Of a stretch of 64,000 bases of DNA, positions 17,886 to 26,207 are shown piece by piece. The notes under the pieces are model-generated. The model made no database searches. It saw only the letters and a list, made by a program, of their open reading frames with translations, and had not been told where the DNA came from. Within the stretch, counting starts at the first letter, position 1; each line of letters begins with the position of its first letter. Source of the DNA: Bacteroidia bacterium (GTDB lineage: Bacteria; Bacteroidota; Bacteroidia; Bacteroidales; Paludibacteraceae); the NCBI GenBank assembly GCA_021152555.1, contig JAGKVE010000004.1, positions 1 through 64,000 of the forward strand. Direction: 5' to 3'. The translations under genes were made by a program, and so were the position numbers.

Positions 17886-18669
17886 TTTGGGGTTTCAGTT
17901 CAAACAGTTCTATGCCCGTCATGACCGCTGTGCCATGAAAGTGGGCACCGACGGTGTCCTCTTAGGCGCTTGGGCTCCAATCACCAATCACCAATCTCCA
18001 ATTACCGACGCGCCCTTTCACGTGCTTGACATCGGTACCGGCTGCGGGCTGGTCGCACTTATGATTGCACAGCGTTTTCCGGACGCACTGATTGACGCCA
18101 TTGACATAGACACCAACGCCGTGCAGCAAGCCGCAGAGAACTTTGCCCTCTCTCCCTGGCATGACCGTCTCCACGCCTGTCTGTCCTCTCTCCAGGAATG
18201 GCAAACTCACAATATTCCCTCCCTTGAGGGGAGGGTTAGGGAGAGGTTCTACAATCTCATTGTCTCCAACCCGCCCTATTTCCAAAACAGCCTCAAGAAT
18301 CCCGACGAGAGCCGTAAGACGGCGCGGCACACGGACACGCTCACATACGACGAACTGATACGTCATAGTGTCCGCCTGTTGGCAGACAACGGCACACTTT
18401 CACTCATCCTGCCCGCCGAATCCGAAGAAACGATACGCACCCTCGCCGCACAACACGGTCTTTTTATCGCGCGCGCAACACGCGTATATAGTAAGGAGTG
18501 TAAGCCGGTACGAAGGGTTTTACTATCCTTCGAAAAATCGGCGTCTCGACAGAACGATATATCGAACTATCGGAATAGCCCGCCCCTTGAAACCCGACTC
18601 GTCCTTGAGGACGATAAAGGCGGCCGTTCCGCCGCCTACCGGGAATTAACAAAGGACTTCTACCTATAA
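17881..18669 (+). CDS. trmN6: tRNA1(Val) (adenine-N6)-methyltransferase, TrmN6/YfiC family
   Basis: 262 residues from ATG 17881 (MNLGFQFKQF); ATG 17866 would add five repeat-derived residues. It is a class I SAM methyltransferase that modifies A37 of tRNA-Val. Motif I is LDIGTGCGLVAL, an acidic residue follows in IDAIDIDTNA, and the N6-adenine catalytic motif is SNPPYF. YSKECKPVRRVLLSF is the usual C-terminal strand. It carries two repeat insertions at apparent loops (ITNHQSPIT before motif I; PSLEGRVRER before NPPY), plus a proline/charged tail longer than in E. coli YfiC (245 residues). Confidence 0.93.
   Translation: MNLGFQFKQFYARHDRCAMKVGTDGVLLGAWAPITNHQSPITDAPFHVLDIGTGCGLVALMIAQRFPDALIDAIDIDTNAVQQAAENFALSPWHDRLHACLSSLQEWQTHNIPSLEGRVRERFYNLIVSNPPYFQNSLKNPDESRKTARHTDTLTYDELIRHSVRLLADNGTLSLILPAESEETIRTLAAQHGLFIARATRVYSKECKPVRRVLLSFEKSASRQNDISNYRNSPPLETRLVLEDDKGGRSAAYRELTKDFYL
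17977..18004 (+). repeat. In-gene heptanucleotide array, CCAATCA type, within trmN6
   Basis: Four perfect-phase units CCAATCA / CCAATCA / CCAATCT / CCAATTA, translated in frame. Confidence 0.9.
18217..18246 (+). repeat. In-gene GC-rich palindromic element within trmN6
   Basis: CCCTCCC-TTGA-GGGGAGGG is an inverted repeat with arms 18217-18223 and 18229-18235, followed by TTAGGGAGAGG. It is in frame and encodes PSLEGRVRER. It resembles the CCCTCCC...GGGAGGGTTAGGG dispersed repeats of some Bacteroidota and cyanobacteria. Confidence 0.75.
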
Positions 18670-18696
18670 AAAGGACTGCCATAAGCAGTCCTTTTT
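18668..18696. terminator. Bidirectional terminator between trmN6 and rny
   Basis: Perfect 12-bp arms AAAAAGGACTGC / GCAGTCCTTTTT with a 5-nt loop, lying between two converging genes. The plus-strand arm starts inside the trmN6 stop codon. Confidence 0.9.
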
Positions 18697-18712
18697 ACTT
18701 TTATTCTTTCCG

Positions 18713-18750
18713 CTTTCGACTTTGAGCGAAGCGGTCTTTCGACTTTCGAC
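18713..18750 (-). repeat. Heptanucleotide array, CTTTCGA type, with an embedded AGCGAAGCGG word
   Basis: Units CTTTCGA / CTTTGAG, then AGCGAAGCGG, then CTTTCGA / CTTTCGA. The array ends at the rny stop codon (18750-18752). Confidence 0.8.
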
Positions 18751-20273
18751 TATTTCGCTACATTGATAGCCCGCACCTCGCGGATGACCGTCACTTTGAT
18801 TTGACCGGGGTACGTCATCTCGTCCTGGATACGTTTCGCCAAATCGAAGGACAGCAACTCCGTATCCTTGTCAGATATCTTGTCTGCGCCGACAATTACA
18901 CGCAGTTCGCGACCGGCCTGCAAAGCATATGTCTTCACAACACCCGGGAACGACATCGCTAGGTTCTCCAAATCATTCAGACGTTTCACGTAACTCTCTA
19001 CAATCTCGCGGCGGGCTCCCGGACGGGCACCCGAGATAGCGTCACACGCCTGAACAATCGGCGCAATGATAGTTGTCATCTCGCATTCGTCGTGGTGGGC
19101 GCCTACGGCATTGCAGATATCCGGTTTCTCGCCGTATTTCTCGCATAGTTTCATTCCCAACTCTGCGTGCGGCAACTCGACATCCTCATCTGCCACTTTG
19201 CCTATATCGTGCAGCAAACCGGCACGTTTGGCGGCTTTCACGTTCAGTCCTAACTCGCCAGCCATCGCGGCGCACAAATTAGCGGTCTCACGGCTGTGTT
19301 GCAACAGGTTCTGACCGTACGAAGATCTGTATTTCATCTTGCCCACTAAGCGGACCAGTTCAGGGTGTAGACCATGGATACCGAGATCGATGGTGGTTCG
19401 TTTGCCCACTTCTATAATCTCTTCCTCTACCTGCTTGGTCACTTTGGCGACTACCTCTTCGATGCGTGCAGGGTGAATACGGCCGTCCTGAACCAACTGG
19501 TGGAGTGCCAGACGGGCTATCTCGCGGCGGACCGGATCGAACGCGGACAGCGTAATCGCCTCCGGAGTGTCATCCACCACAATCTCAACACCAGTCGCGG
19601 CTTCCAGCGCGCGGATATTACGGCCTTCACGACCGATGATACGGCCCTTCACCTCGTCATTCTCAATATGGAAGACGCTGACGGTATTCTCTGCCGCAGT
19701 CTCCGAGGAAACGCGTTGAATCGTCTGGATGATGATTTTCTTCGCCTCTTTATTGGCCTCCAGGCGGGCGTTGTCCATAATCTCGTTGATATAACTCATG
19801 GCAGCCGTCTTCGCCTCGTCTTTGAGAGACTCGACAAGTTGTTTCTTAGCCTCCTCGGCACTCATACCGCTTAGTTGTTCCAGCTGTTTCTGTGCCTCGT
19901 GGTGCATTTTTTCCACCTCCTGCTGCTTGTAATCCAACGCTTGTTGGCGTTGCTCTACTTGCTGCACTTTCTGGTTTACTTCGTTGAGGCTGCGTTGTAC
20001 GTCTCCCTGGCGCTGGTTCAACTGCTGTTCGCGTTGTTGTAACCTCTGTTCTTGTTGTTGCAGGCGTTTGTCCTGCTCGCGCACTGTATTATCGTGCTCC
20101 AACTTCAGGGCGATAAACTTCTCTTTTGCCTCAACGATCTTGTTCTTCTTCACCACCTCTGCCTCTTCGGCGGCCTTCCTCAGCAGGCTTGCGCCCATAA
20201 GGCGGGTGATGAGATAGTAGCCGCCTATTCCTAACAGCAGACCGACTACTCCGCAAATAATTCCAATAATCAT
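18750..20273 (-). CDS. rny: Ribonuclease Y
   Basis: 507 residues, the standard size. It is a membrane-anchored endoribonuclease that initiates mRNA decay. An N-terminal transmembrane helix (2-24) is followed by a long coiled coil (about 30-150), a KH domain with VKGRIIGREGRNIRALEAATGVEI, and an HD domain with the metal motif LLHDIGKV and the partner PHAELG / HHDECE. It is preceded by zapA and a coiled-coil gene in an apparent operon. Confidence 0.97.
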   Translation of the reverse strand: MIIGIICGVVGLLLGIGGYYLITRLMGASLLRKAAEEAEVVKKNKIVEAKEKFIALKLEHDNTVREQDKRLQQQEQRLQQREQQLNQRQGDVQRSLNEVNQKVQQVEQRQQALDYKQQEVEKMHHEAQKQLEQLSGMSAEEAKKQLVESLKDEAKTAAMSYINEIMDNARLEANKEAKKIIIQTIQRVSSETAAENTVSVFHIENDEVKGRIIGREGRNIRALEAATGVEIVVDDTPEAITLSAFDPVRREIARLALHQLVQDGRIHPARIEEVVAKVTKQVEEEIIEVGKRTTIDLGIHGLHPELVRLVGKMKYRSSYGQNLLQHSRETANLCAAMAGELGLNVKAAKRAGLLHDIGKVADEDVELPHAELGMKLCEKYGEKPDICNAVGAHHDECEMTTIIAPIVQACDAISGARPGARREIVESYVKRLNDLENLAMSFPGVVKTYALQAGRELRVIVGADKISDKDTELLSFDLAKRIQDEMTYPGQIKVTVIREVRAINVAK

Positions 20274-20292
20274 TGATTCTTGATTTTAATAT

Positions 20293-20337
20293 TTTACTCT
20301 TTAACGTCGCGTATGCGACCTTCTTTACTCTTTAACG
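20293..20337 (-). repeat. TTTAAC-hairpin repeat forming the end of zapA
   Basis: Minus strand: GTTAAAGAGTAAA, GGTCGC-ATAC-GCGAC hairpin, GTTAAAGAGTAAA. The direct repeat flanks a perfect 5-bp stem and encodes the last residues of zapA. Confidence 0.75.
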
Positions 20338-20626
20338 AATTCAAAACGAGCTCATTGAGCTCTTTGAGTTCCTTCTCCACCGGCACAAGGCTCTTCTCAC
20401 GCACATCGGACTGCAAGGCGACAGCCACTTCAAGCGCGGTGTACATCCATAATTGTTCCGCTGACGCGTTCGGGCGTAACTTGAGATAATATTGAAAACG
20501 CCGATTCAACAAGTCCGCCGCCGCTCTATAGTTCGGTTCCTGATCACGCGGAACGTCCAACCCGACCGAATGAGCATCTAAATGCAGATTGATATGTTGC
20601 TTGTCCGAAATCATTTCTTTGTACAT
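20294..20626 (-). CDS. zapA: ZapA-like cell-division protein
   Basis: 110 residues. ZapA binds FtsZ and bundles filaments at the division site. The N-terminal beta-hairpin region (INLHLDAHSVGLDVPRDQEPNYRAAADLLNRRF) and the following long helix match the family. The start may instead be ATG 20614 (MISDKQ), because the first four codons lie at the edge of a GTACAT repeat. The C-terminal SKEGRIRDVKE is encoded by a TTTAAC-hairpin repeat and is unlikely to be conserved. Its neighbours rny and a ZapB-sized coiled coil fit a division/RNA-decay operon. Confidence 0.8.
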   Translation of the reverse strand: MYKEMISDKQHINLHLDAHSVGLDVPRDQEPNYRAAADLLNRRFQYYLKLRPNASAEQLWMYTALEVAVALQSDVREKSLVPVEKELKELNELVLNSLKSKEGRIRDVKE

Positions 20627-20647
20627 CGTACTTTTTCACTTCGTACA
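20627..20647 (-). repeat. Short GTACATC/CGTACATT repeat upstream of zapA
   Basis: GTACATC / GTACTTT / TTCACTT / CGTACATT spans the gap between zapA and the coiled-coil gene, at roughly 7-bp steps, and touches the zapA ATG. Confidence 0.55.
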
Positions 20648-20923
20648 TTAGCGTTTCAGCGCTGCGATAGCCCGATCCACCTGTGCAATCAATGCATTGA
20701 TACGTTTGAGCGCCTCTTCCTTGCCCTCCGCTGCACTCATGGCGTTGGCTGTTGCTATACGGCGGTTCTGCTGTTGTAACTCCTGCAACTCGCTGTGAGT
20801 GCGTATCAGTTCGTTCCTCTGACGCTCCGAATCCTCCCGTAAACGCGCATTCTCCTGCTGCAACGCCTGATAGCGCTCCAGCAAGAGATGTACATTCTGC
20901 GAAAGGTCGGAAAGAGCTTTCAT
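20648..20923 (-). CDS. Small coiled-coil protein (ZapB-like size and position)
   Basis: 91 residues from ATG 20923, nearly all predicted coiled coil (heptads through LLERYQALQQENARL and ELQELQQQNRRI) with a C-terminal helix INALIAQVDRAIAALK. It is directly upstream of zapA, so a division role by analogy to ZapB is plausible, but that is inference from size, coiled coil and position only. Confidence 0.7.
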   Translation of the reverse strand: MKALSDLSQNVHLLLERYQALQQENARLREDSERQRNELIRTHSELQELQQQNRRIATANAMSAAEGKEEALKRINALIAQVDRAIAALKR

Positions 20924-20926
20924 CAA

Positions 20927-20958
20927 TCCATCATTTAGCGAAGCGGCTCAATCCATCA
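20927..20958 (-). repeat. CAATCCATCATT direct repeats around AGCGAAGCGG
   Basis: On the plus strand two CAATCCATCATT copies flank AGCGAAGCGGCT in the gap between two genes. The 10-mer AGCGAAGCGG also occurs at 18725-18734. Confidence 0.7.
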
Positions 20959-22221
20959 TTAAAAGGAGTATCCTACACCAAGACCGATAACGCCCTTGAA
21001 CTGGCAACGCTCACTCAGATTGCCTTCTTTGTCCGCAATCAGAGTTCCGTTATAGTACTTGAGGCTGGTCTGAAGGGTCACTTGCAGACATTTGAGGAAC
21101 TGATAGCTCAGTGCGCAGTCCCAGTCCACATCGAAATGGCCGAAGTAGCGGTTATTGTTCGAATAATCGAAGTAATAAGCGTTCTTGTCGCGTGTCTCCC
21201 ATGAGCCGGCACCGTAGTCTGCTTCATAAAGGTCTTTCAGGCTGAAACCCTTGCCCTGATACGGGGTGAACAGACCCAACGTAGTGCTCAGTTTCAAGTC
21301 CTTGTAGGTATAAGCAATACCGCCTTTGAAACTCAAACCGAACTCAGCACGCGCATTGCGGTACGATTTGTTTCCCGATGCATCATATACATATGTGCCG
21401 TATGCCTGCTGCAACTGGGTACGGATATCCGTGCCTGCTGCTTGCGCTGCCTCATAGCCACCCATGTTGTCATATGCCGCCGCTGCTACATCGTAAGCCG
21501 CTTGAGCTGCTGCTTTCGCCGCTGCATCGGCTGCGTTGTCAATATTGTACTGCAAAGCACCTAAGGCATTCTCACGGGTGTATCTGCGGTTCCAGTTTTC
21601 GCCGATATAGGCACTTGTGATACGGCCTGCTATCGGAGACAGATAGATAGAGAAGTCTGCTCCTTTGTAGCTCTTCTTCCAGTCAATACCGACTGAGATA
21701 TCGGTGTAAGAAGGAGCAAGCCATTTGGAGATGATGTTGTTGTAGCCGTCTGCATAATTGCGACCCAGCGCGTACTGGCTCTGGAAACTTCCAAGAACGG
21801 TCAGATACCAGCTCTCCTTGAATTCCCAACCGAACTTGGTGGCCAGCTTGATATTATCGCTTGATTTCTGGAAAGCATCTTCTTTCTGGTCAATCCATGT
21901 CATACCGAAATCCGTATCGAAATTCGTCTCCCACGCGATAGCATCTTTATGATACTGCAGGTGCAACTTGGCATACACGATACCGTTCACGTTGTTCTTA
22001 CCGCCGGCAGCCCAGTTTACCAAACCGGTAGCAGCGGCATTCAAGCCCACGGTGCCGTCAAATTTCCATGCTTTCTCGGCATTCTCCAACTTCTGCAAGT
22101 CAGCTCCTGCTTTCGCCGCAGCATCCGCATTGCCTGTTACGGTAGCTTTATCTACCGTCTGGGCGGAAACAGCAAACATGGTTATCATGGCCATTACAAC
22201 AGATAAAATAGTTTTTTTCAT
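20959..22221 (-). CDS. DUF3078 outer-membrane beta-barrel protein
   Basis: 420 residues. A signal peptide (ending VSAQ) precedes the DUF3078 pattern (GLNAAATGLVNWAAGGKNNVN, FGMTWIDQKEDAFQKSSDNIKLATKFG), a barrel family found in Bacteroidota with unknown function. The last residues (GVIGLGVGYSF) fit an outer-membrane terminal strand. About residues 225-275 form an Ala-rich insertion (AADAAAKAAAQAAYD), probably an extracellular loop. It has its own promoter and a short gap to the coiled-coil gene, so it may lead the zapA-rny transcript. Confidence 0.88.
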   Translation of the reverse strand: MKKTILSVVMAMITMFAVSAQTVDKATVTGNADAAAKAGADLQKLENAEKAWKFDGTVGLNAAATGLVNWAAGGKNNVNGIVYAKLHLQYHKDAIAWETNFDTDFGMTWIDQKEDAFQKSSDNIKLATKFGWEFKESWYLTVLGSFQSQYALGRNYADGYNNIISKWLAPSYTDISVGIDWKKSYKGADFSIYLSPIAGRITSAYIGENWNRRYTRENALGALQYNIDNAADAAAKAAAQAAYDVAAAAYDNMGGYEAAQAAGTDIRTQLQQAYGTYVYDASGNKSYRNARAEFGLSFKGGIAYTYKDLKLSTTLGLFTPYQGKGFSLKDLYEADYGAGSWETRDKNAYYFDYSNNNRYFGHFDVDWDCALSYQFLKCLQVTLQTSLKYYNGTLIADKEGNLSERCQFKGVIGLGVGYSF

Positions 22222-22267
22222 ACCTTTATTCTAAATTGTTTGCTACGTTAATTTTAAAAATCGGGCA

Positions 22268-22299
22268 CAAAATTACAAAAAAAAATTGAATTACACAAA
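22268..22299 (-). promoter_or_regulatory. Promoter of the DUF3078 gene
   Basis: Minus strand: TAATTTTG at 22275-22268 and TTTG at 22299-22296, 20 bp apart. Confidence 0.8.
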
Positions 22300-22391
22300 T
22301 AAATATTGTACGCGCACGTACTTTTTACCAAAAAAGTCAATTTTTACACACTTTTTTTGAATATATACACACTTATTTGACAAAATTATAG

Positions 22392-22399
22392 TAATTTTG
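22392..22399 (+). promoter_or_regulatory. Possible -7 box for the Ig-like surface protein gene
   Basis: TAATTTTGCACC is a good -7 element, but no TTTG sits 19-20 bp upstream (one lies 12 bp away). If used, it gives a ~280-nt leader containing the phased TCGA array. Confidence 0.35.
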
Positions 22400-22450
22400 C
22401 ACCGTGATTTAATATCGGGTAATACGGACTGATTTTTTGATATTTCGTAT

Positions 22451-22575
22451 TCGAACTTTTATCGAGGGCATATCGAACCAATATCGAACCGTTATCGAGC
22501 CAATATCGAGCCAATATCGAGTCAATATCGAGTCAATATCGAGAGATAATCGATCCAACTTCGAGATTACATCGC
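22451..22575 (+). repeat. Phased 11-bp array anchored on TCGA
   Basis: TCGA begins at 22451, 22462, 22473, 22484, 22495, 22506, 22517, 22528, 22539, 22550 and 22561, and TCGC at 22572: twelve sites at exactly 11-bp steps. The seven bases between sites vary (for example ACCAATA, GCCAATA, GTCAATA, GAGATAA). It fills the non-coding stretch upstream of the Ig-like cargo gene. Confidence 0.92.
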
Positions 22576-22679
22576 ATCCTACCACACCATATATATACAT
22601 AGTATATATCCCGTGATTTTGAAAAATCAACTAAACTACGAATAAATCAACTAAAATCGTAATATAAAAACACACAAAT

Positions 22680-25600
22680 ATGACTAACACATTCAAAAAA
22701 AGTTTACTCATCGTAATGGCCTGCCTGATGGCTACAACTATCTGGGCTGTAGACCTTGTTGTTTCTAACACTTCTGACGCAAGTGAAACATTTACAGATG
22801 GAAGTGTTTTGTATAGCATAGATAGTGACGGACGAGCTAATAGTTCTACCAAATTCGGTTCTGGCAAAGATATCATCACTAATGGACAAAAAGCAAAAGG
22901 TGCCGCTCTTGTTGACAAACGCTTTGTTGTTAAGTTCCCTGTTGCGGTATCTTCTATAACAATTTATGGTTACAACTCTTCCTCTGGTCGTACGTTGAGC
23001 AAAATATCCACTTCAACAACAATGGAGAAAAATAGTTATACGGACGTAACTAGTTCTTCAAATAAGAACGTTTCAACTTCCACTCCAAATTATAGCTATA
23101 CATTTACTGCCAATTGGACTACTGCAATTGCTGCAGGCACGTACATTTGGTTCGAATTTAGTAATACTTGTAATTTTTATCAAATCTCTTACAACAACAC
23201 ATCCGGTGGCGGCGGTGGAGGAACTCAACCCACTACTCCGACTGTTAGTTCTGTCGTTATAGCCCCGACTTCTGCGACATTGGAACCTAATGACAAAAAA
23301 CAACTTTCTGTTACTGTAACAGCTTCTCCTGACAACGCAGATAATAAAAAAGTTACGTGGGCAAGCGACAAGACCAGTGTAGCCACGGTCAGCGAAAGCG
23401 GCTTGGTAACCGCAGTAGCACAAGGTACGGCTACGATAACAGCCACATCAACCATTGACAACACAAAAAAAGGCACATGTACCATTACTGTCAACGCGCC
23501 GGCACAACAGATACCGGCAACAGGTGTTTTTCTCAATAAGACATCAACTACTATCGGCGTAGGAGCTACTGAAACCCTTACCGTCTCATTCATTCCTGCC
23601 GATGCCAATACAGGCAAAGAGGTAACTTGGTCGAGTGATAATGCCACTGTTTCCGTTGACAACAACGGTACCATCAAAGGTATTACTGCCGGAGGCTCGG
23701 CTGACGTTACTGTTACCCTAAACTCCGACCAGACAAAGAAAGCCACTTGCGCTGTAACGGTTAAAGAAGCCGACCCCCTGCCGCAAACAGGCCTCTCTGT
23801 ACATGAACCGGATATCTACGAAGAAAAATCTACAGCAGGAGGCTATGGAGGTACTCTTACAATTTCTAATGGTCGAGAGTACGAGGTATATTATTTCTGC
23901 AAAATAAATAATGCCATCGCAGTAGGTACTGAACCAACCAGTGGAAATATAGCAACCACTACCGATAAAAAAGCATTTGAGGTAAAAGGTAATTGGATGA
24001 AAGGTCAATTTAAAGAAGAGGCAGAAGGAGGAACTAGTTCCCCAAAAGAGGACGCACCTGGTTCAGCTGAATTCAAAGCTTGCTATGGCGATGTCAAAAT
24101 GGGTGAGAACACGTCGGAAGTTAACTTACACATTAGAGGTTTTGATGAATTTACTATATATGCGTCAGATAACAACACCACGTTAAACAATAATAAAAAA
24201 CGTTGGATTGATGTGTATATTGACAATATGACGACTCCTGTCACTAAGGACATTGCCCAAAAACCGGCATCTGTTAGACGCTATTCTATCAGTCCAGGAG
24301 AGCATGTCATAAAACTCGTTTCAGAGTATAGTGGAAGTAAAATCTACGCTCTCTCTCTCCGCGTCTCTGACCAGCCGCGCGTTCGCTGGTTGAAAGGTAA
24401 CGACTCAACACAGACCGTTCTCCAGACCCAAGCTCCGAAATCCGTTTATTACTTCACCAAATACAGCGCCAAAGGAGAGACCATACTCGAATGGGTCGAC
24501 GCAGAAGCAACAGGCATAACGCTTGAGAAAGCAGCCTCTTCTACTATCGGAGATACACTCGTTCTCGGCGGCGTGGCCAAATGCCCTGTTGGAGAATACA
24601 AATACAATGTGGTGACCTACATGAACGGCGCAGAGACAAGCCGGGTAAGCGGTAAACTCAACGTCACTTCGGATATCAAAGCAAGTAGCGACACACTCGT
24701 TGATGCCTACCAGGGCGAAGAGATGGAAGTCATCGAGTTCCGCTACTATGCCCTCTCTGCCAATGATGTCCAACTCACTTGGACCAACGGCACACCGACC
24801 GGTATTACCGGTGACGGTGTACCCAATACCAACAAATTTGCTATCAGCGGTACTACCTCTGCGAAACCGGGCAAATACACCTACTCTATTACCGTAAAAG
24901 GCAGTTCGACTGTCATTACCGGCTATATTGAGGTTATCTCGCAGAATTTGGGCGAGAACCCCGTGCTCTACCTCTACCAGACCAAGAGCCCAAAACGCGG
25001 GTATGACAACGATGGTGTTTTTTCATACCTCAGAGGAAAGAACGTCAATCTCCAGCCGCGCACTACGATTAATAAACTGCGCTCGAAAGAACAATACGGC
25101 AAGTTCAAATGGATTCTCATCTCCGATGATGTCAATGCCGACAATGCCGAAGTGCTTGAAATAGCACGGGGTGGTGCCGACCTGCCGGTTCTCAACATGA
25201 AAGGATTTACCTATACCGAGGACCGCCTTGGATGGGGAGAACCCGATAACGGATCGATTGACACCCTTTCCCATAACGGACAATATATCTACGTACAGCA
25301 AGCCAAACACCCCATCTTCAACGACTTTAATGCACAGACCAATTCGAAGATTAAAATCTTTGACGGGTTGGCACAAAACGGCGTTATGCCTATTAACATT
25401 GACTACCCGGGTTCTTTTGCCCTCGCTACAGCGTACACGCGTAATATTGAGGATTATTACAAGGACGGCGAAATGCAGACTATCATTCACGAGATTCCGG
25501 CAGGCGAGCGTAACAACAAAAAATATATCTGTTTCCCACTCTCTATCTCCAGTTCTAACAAACTGTCGTCGGAGGGCAAGAAACTGCTGACCAATATTGT

Positions 25601-26087
25601 TGATTACCTGATTAGCAGCGAAGCGGCAAGCATGACTGCGCCTAAACTGGAAATGACTGCATTCAAGATTGGGGAATACAACGGAACGATTGACCAGACC
25701 AACAACACCGTTGACCTCGTTATTGACACGGATAAATATCCGGACCTTGACCTCAAGGCACTCAAACCGATTGTTTCTGTTGCAGACCCGATGACCCACG
25801 TCTCGCCTGCTTCCGGTGCCGAGGTGGACTTCCAATACAGTCTGTACATGCCGGTGGACTACGTTGTCACTGACTTCATCAACCGCCGCGTATATGAAGT
25901 TATTGTACGTGCTGCTGCATCGCAAGGCATTGAGGAAGTGTATAGTCTCGGCGATTGGGTTAACATTTATGATGTCTTCGGACGCAAAGTGGCTACAACG
26001 AATGAGAATATATTCACGATGGAGTTACCGAAAGGAATGTATATCATCGTTACCGAAAATGGCAACACGCTGAAAATAATGCGTTAA
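22680..26087 (+). CDS. Large Ig-like T9SS cargo protein
   Basis: 1135 residues, exported. A signal peptide (to about residue 23) is followed by a beta-rich N-terminal region, a poly-Gly linker (GGGGGG near 178), two bacterial Ig-like (BIG2) domains (about 188-273 and 280-362; VTWASDKTSVATVSESGLVTAV, VTWSSDNATVSVDNNGTI), and a long unassigned middle. The C-terminus (WVNIYDVFGRKVATT, MELPKGMYIIV, KIMR) is a type A T9SS sorting domain, so PorU is the expected processing enzyme. The ligand or function is not evident. It is followed by a strong terminator. Confidence 0.88.
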   Translation: MTNTFKKSLLIVMACLMATTIWAVDLVVSNTSDASETFTDGSVLYSIDSDGRANSSTKFGSGKDIITNGQKAKGAALVDKRFVVKFPVAVSSITIYGYNSSSGRTLSKISTSTTMEKNSYTDVTSSSNKNVSTSTPNYSYTFTANWTTAIAAGTYIWFEFSNTCNFYQISYNNTSGGGGGGTQPTTPTVSSVVIAPTSATLEPNDKKQLSVTVTASPDNADNKKVTWASDKTSVATVSESGLVTAVAQGTATITATSTIDNTKKGTCTITVNAPAQQIPATGVFLNKTSTTIGVGATETLTVSFIPADANTGKEVTWSSDNATVSVDNNGTIKGITAGGSADVTVTLNSDQTKKATCAVTVKEADPLPQTGLSVHEPDIYEEKSTAGGYGGTLTISNGREYEVYYFCKINNAIAVGTEPTSGNIATTTDKKAFEVKGNWMKGQFKEEAEGGTSSPKEDAPGSAEFKACYGDVKMGENTSEVNLHIRGFDEFTIYASDNNTTLNNNKKRWIDVYIDNMTTPVTKDIAQKPASVRRYSISPGEHVIKLVSEYSGSKIYALSLRVSDQPRVRWLKGNDSTQTVLQTQAPKSVYYFTKYSAKGETILEWVDAEATGITLEKAASSTIGDTLVLGGVAKCPVGEYKYNVVTYMNGAETSRVSGKLNVTSDIKASSDTLVDAYQGEEMEVIEFRYYALSANDVQLTWTNGTPTGITGDGVPNTNKFAISGTTSAKPGKYTYSITVKGSSTVITGYIEVISQNLGENPVLYLYQTKSPKRGYDNDGVFSYLRGKNVNLQPRTTINKLRSKEQYGKFKWILISDDVNADNAEVLEIARGGADLPVLNMKGFTYTEDRLGWGEPDNGSIDTLSHNGQYIYVQQAKHPIFNDFNAQTNSKIKIFDGLAQNGVMPINIDYPGSFALATAYTRNIEDYYKDGEMQTIIHEIPAGERNNKKYICFPLSISSSNKLSSEGKKLLTNIVDYLISSEAASMTAPKLEMTAFKIGEYNGTIDQTNNTVDLVIDTDKYPDLDLKALKPIVSVADPMTHVSPASGAEVDFQYSLYMPVDYVVTDFINRRVYEVIVRAAASQGIEEVYSLGDWVNIYDVFGRKVATTNENIFTMELPKGMYIIVTENGNTLKIMR

Positions 26088-26095
26088 TTACGATA

Positions 26096-26129
26096 AAAAA
26101 TCGACATATATTTGCGTATGTCGATTTTT
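26096..26129 (+). terminator. Terminator of the Ig-like cargo gene
   Basis: Perfect 13-bp arms AAAAATCGACATA / TATGTCGATTTTT with an 8-nt loop that contains the -33 TTTG of the next promoter. Confidence 0.9.
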
Positions 26130-26142
26130 TTGTTTACTTTTG
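26111..26142 (+). promoter_or_regulatory. Promoter of the queFCDE operon
   Basis: TTTG 26111-26114 (inside the terminator loop) and TACTTTTG 26135-26142, 20 bp apart. Confidence 0.8.
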
Positions 26143-26207
26143 TGCCCGCTTTTGTGGGAGCTAATGTTTTTCCTCCCTCTATATTAACAAAAAAACTGAA
26201 AACAGAC

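Noticed and set aside
22451..22575. CRISPR array
   Set aside because: The 11-bp period is far too short for repeats plus spacers and no cas gene is present.
22409..22630. 73-residue minus-strand ORF with repetitive residues
   Set aside because: It is a translation of the phased TCGA array; its repetition comes from the 11-bp DNA period, and it lacks a promoter.
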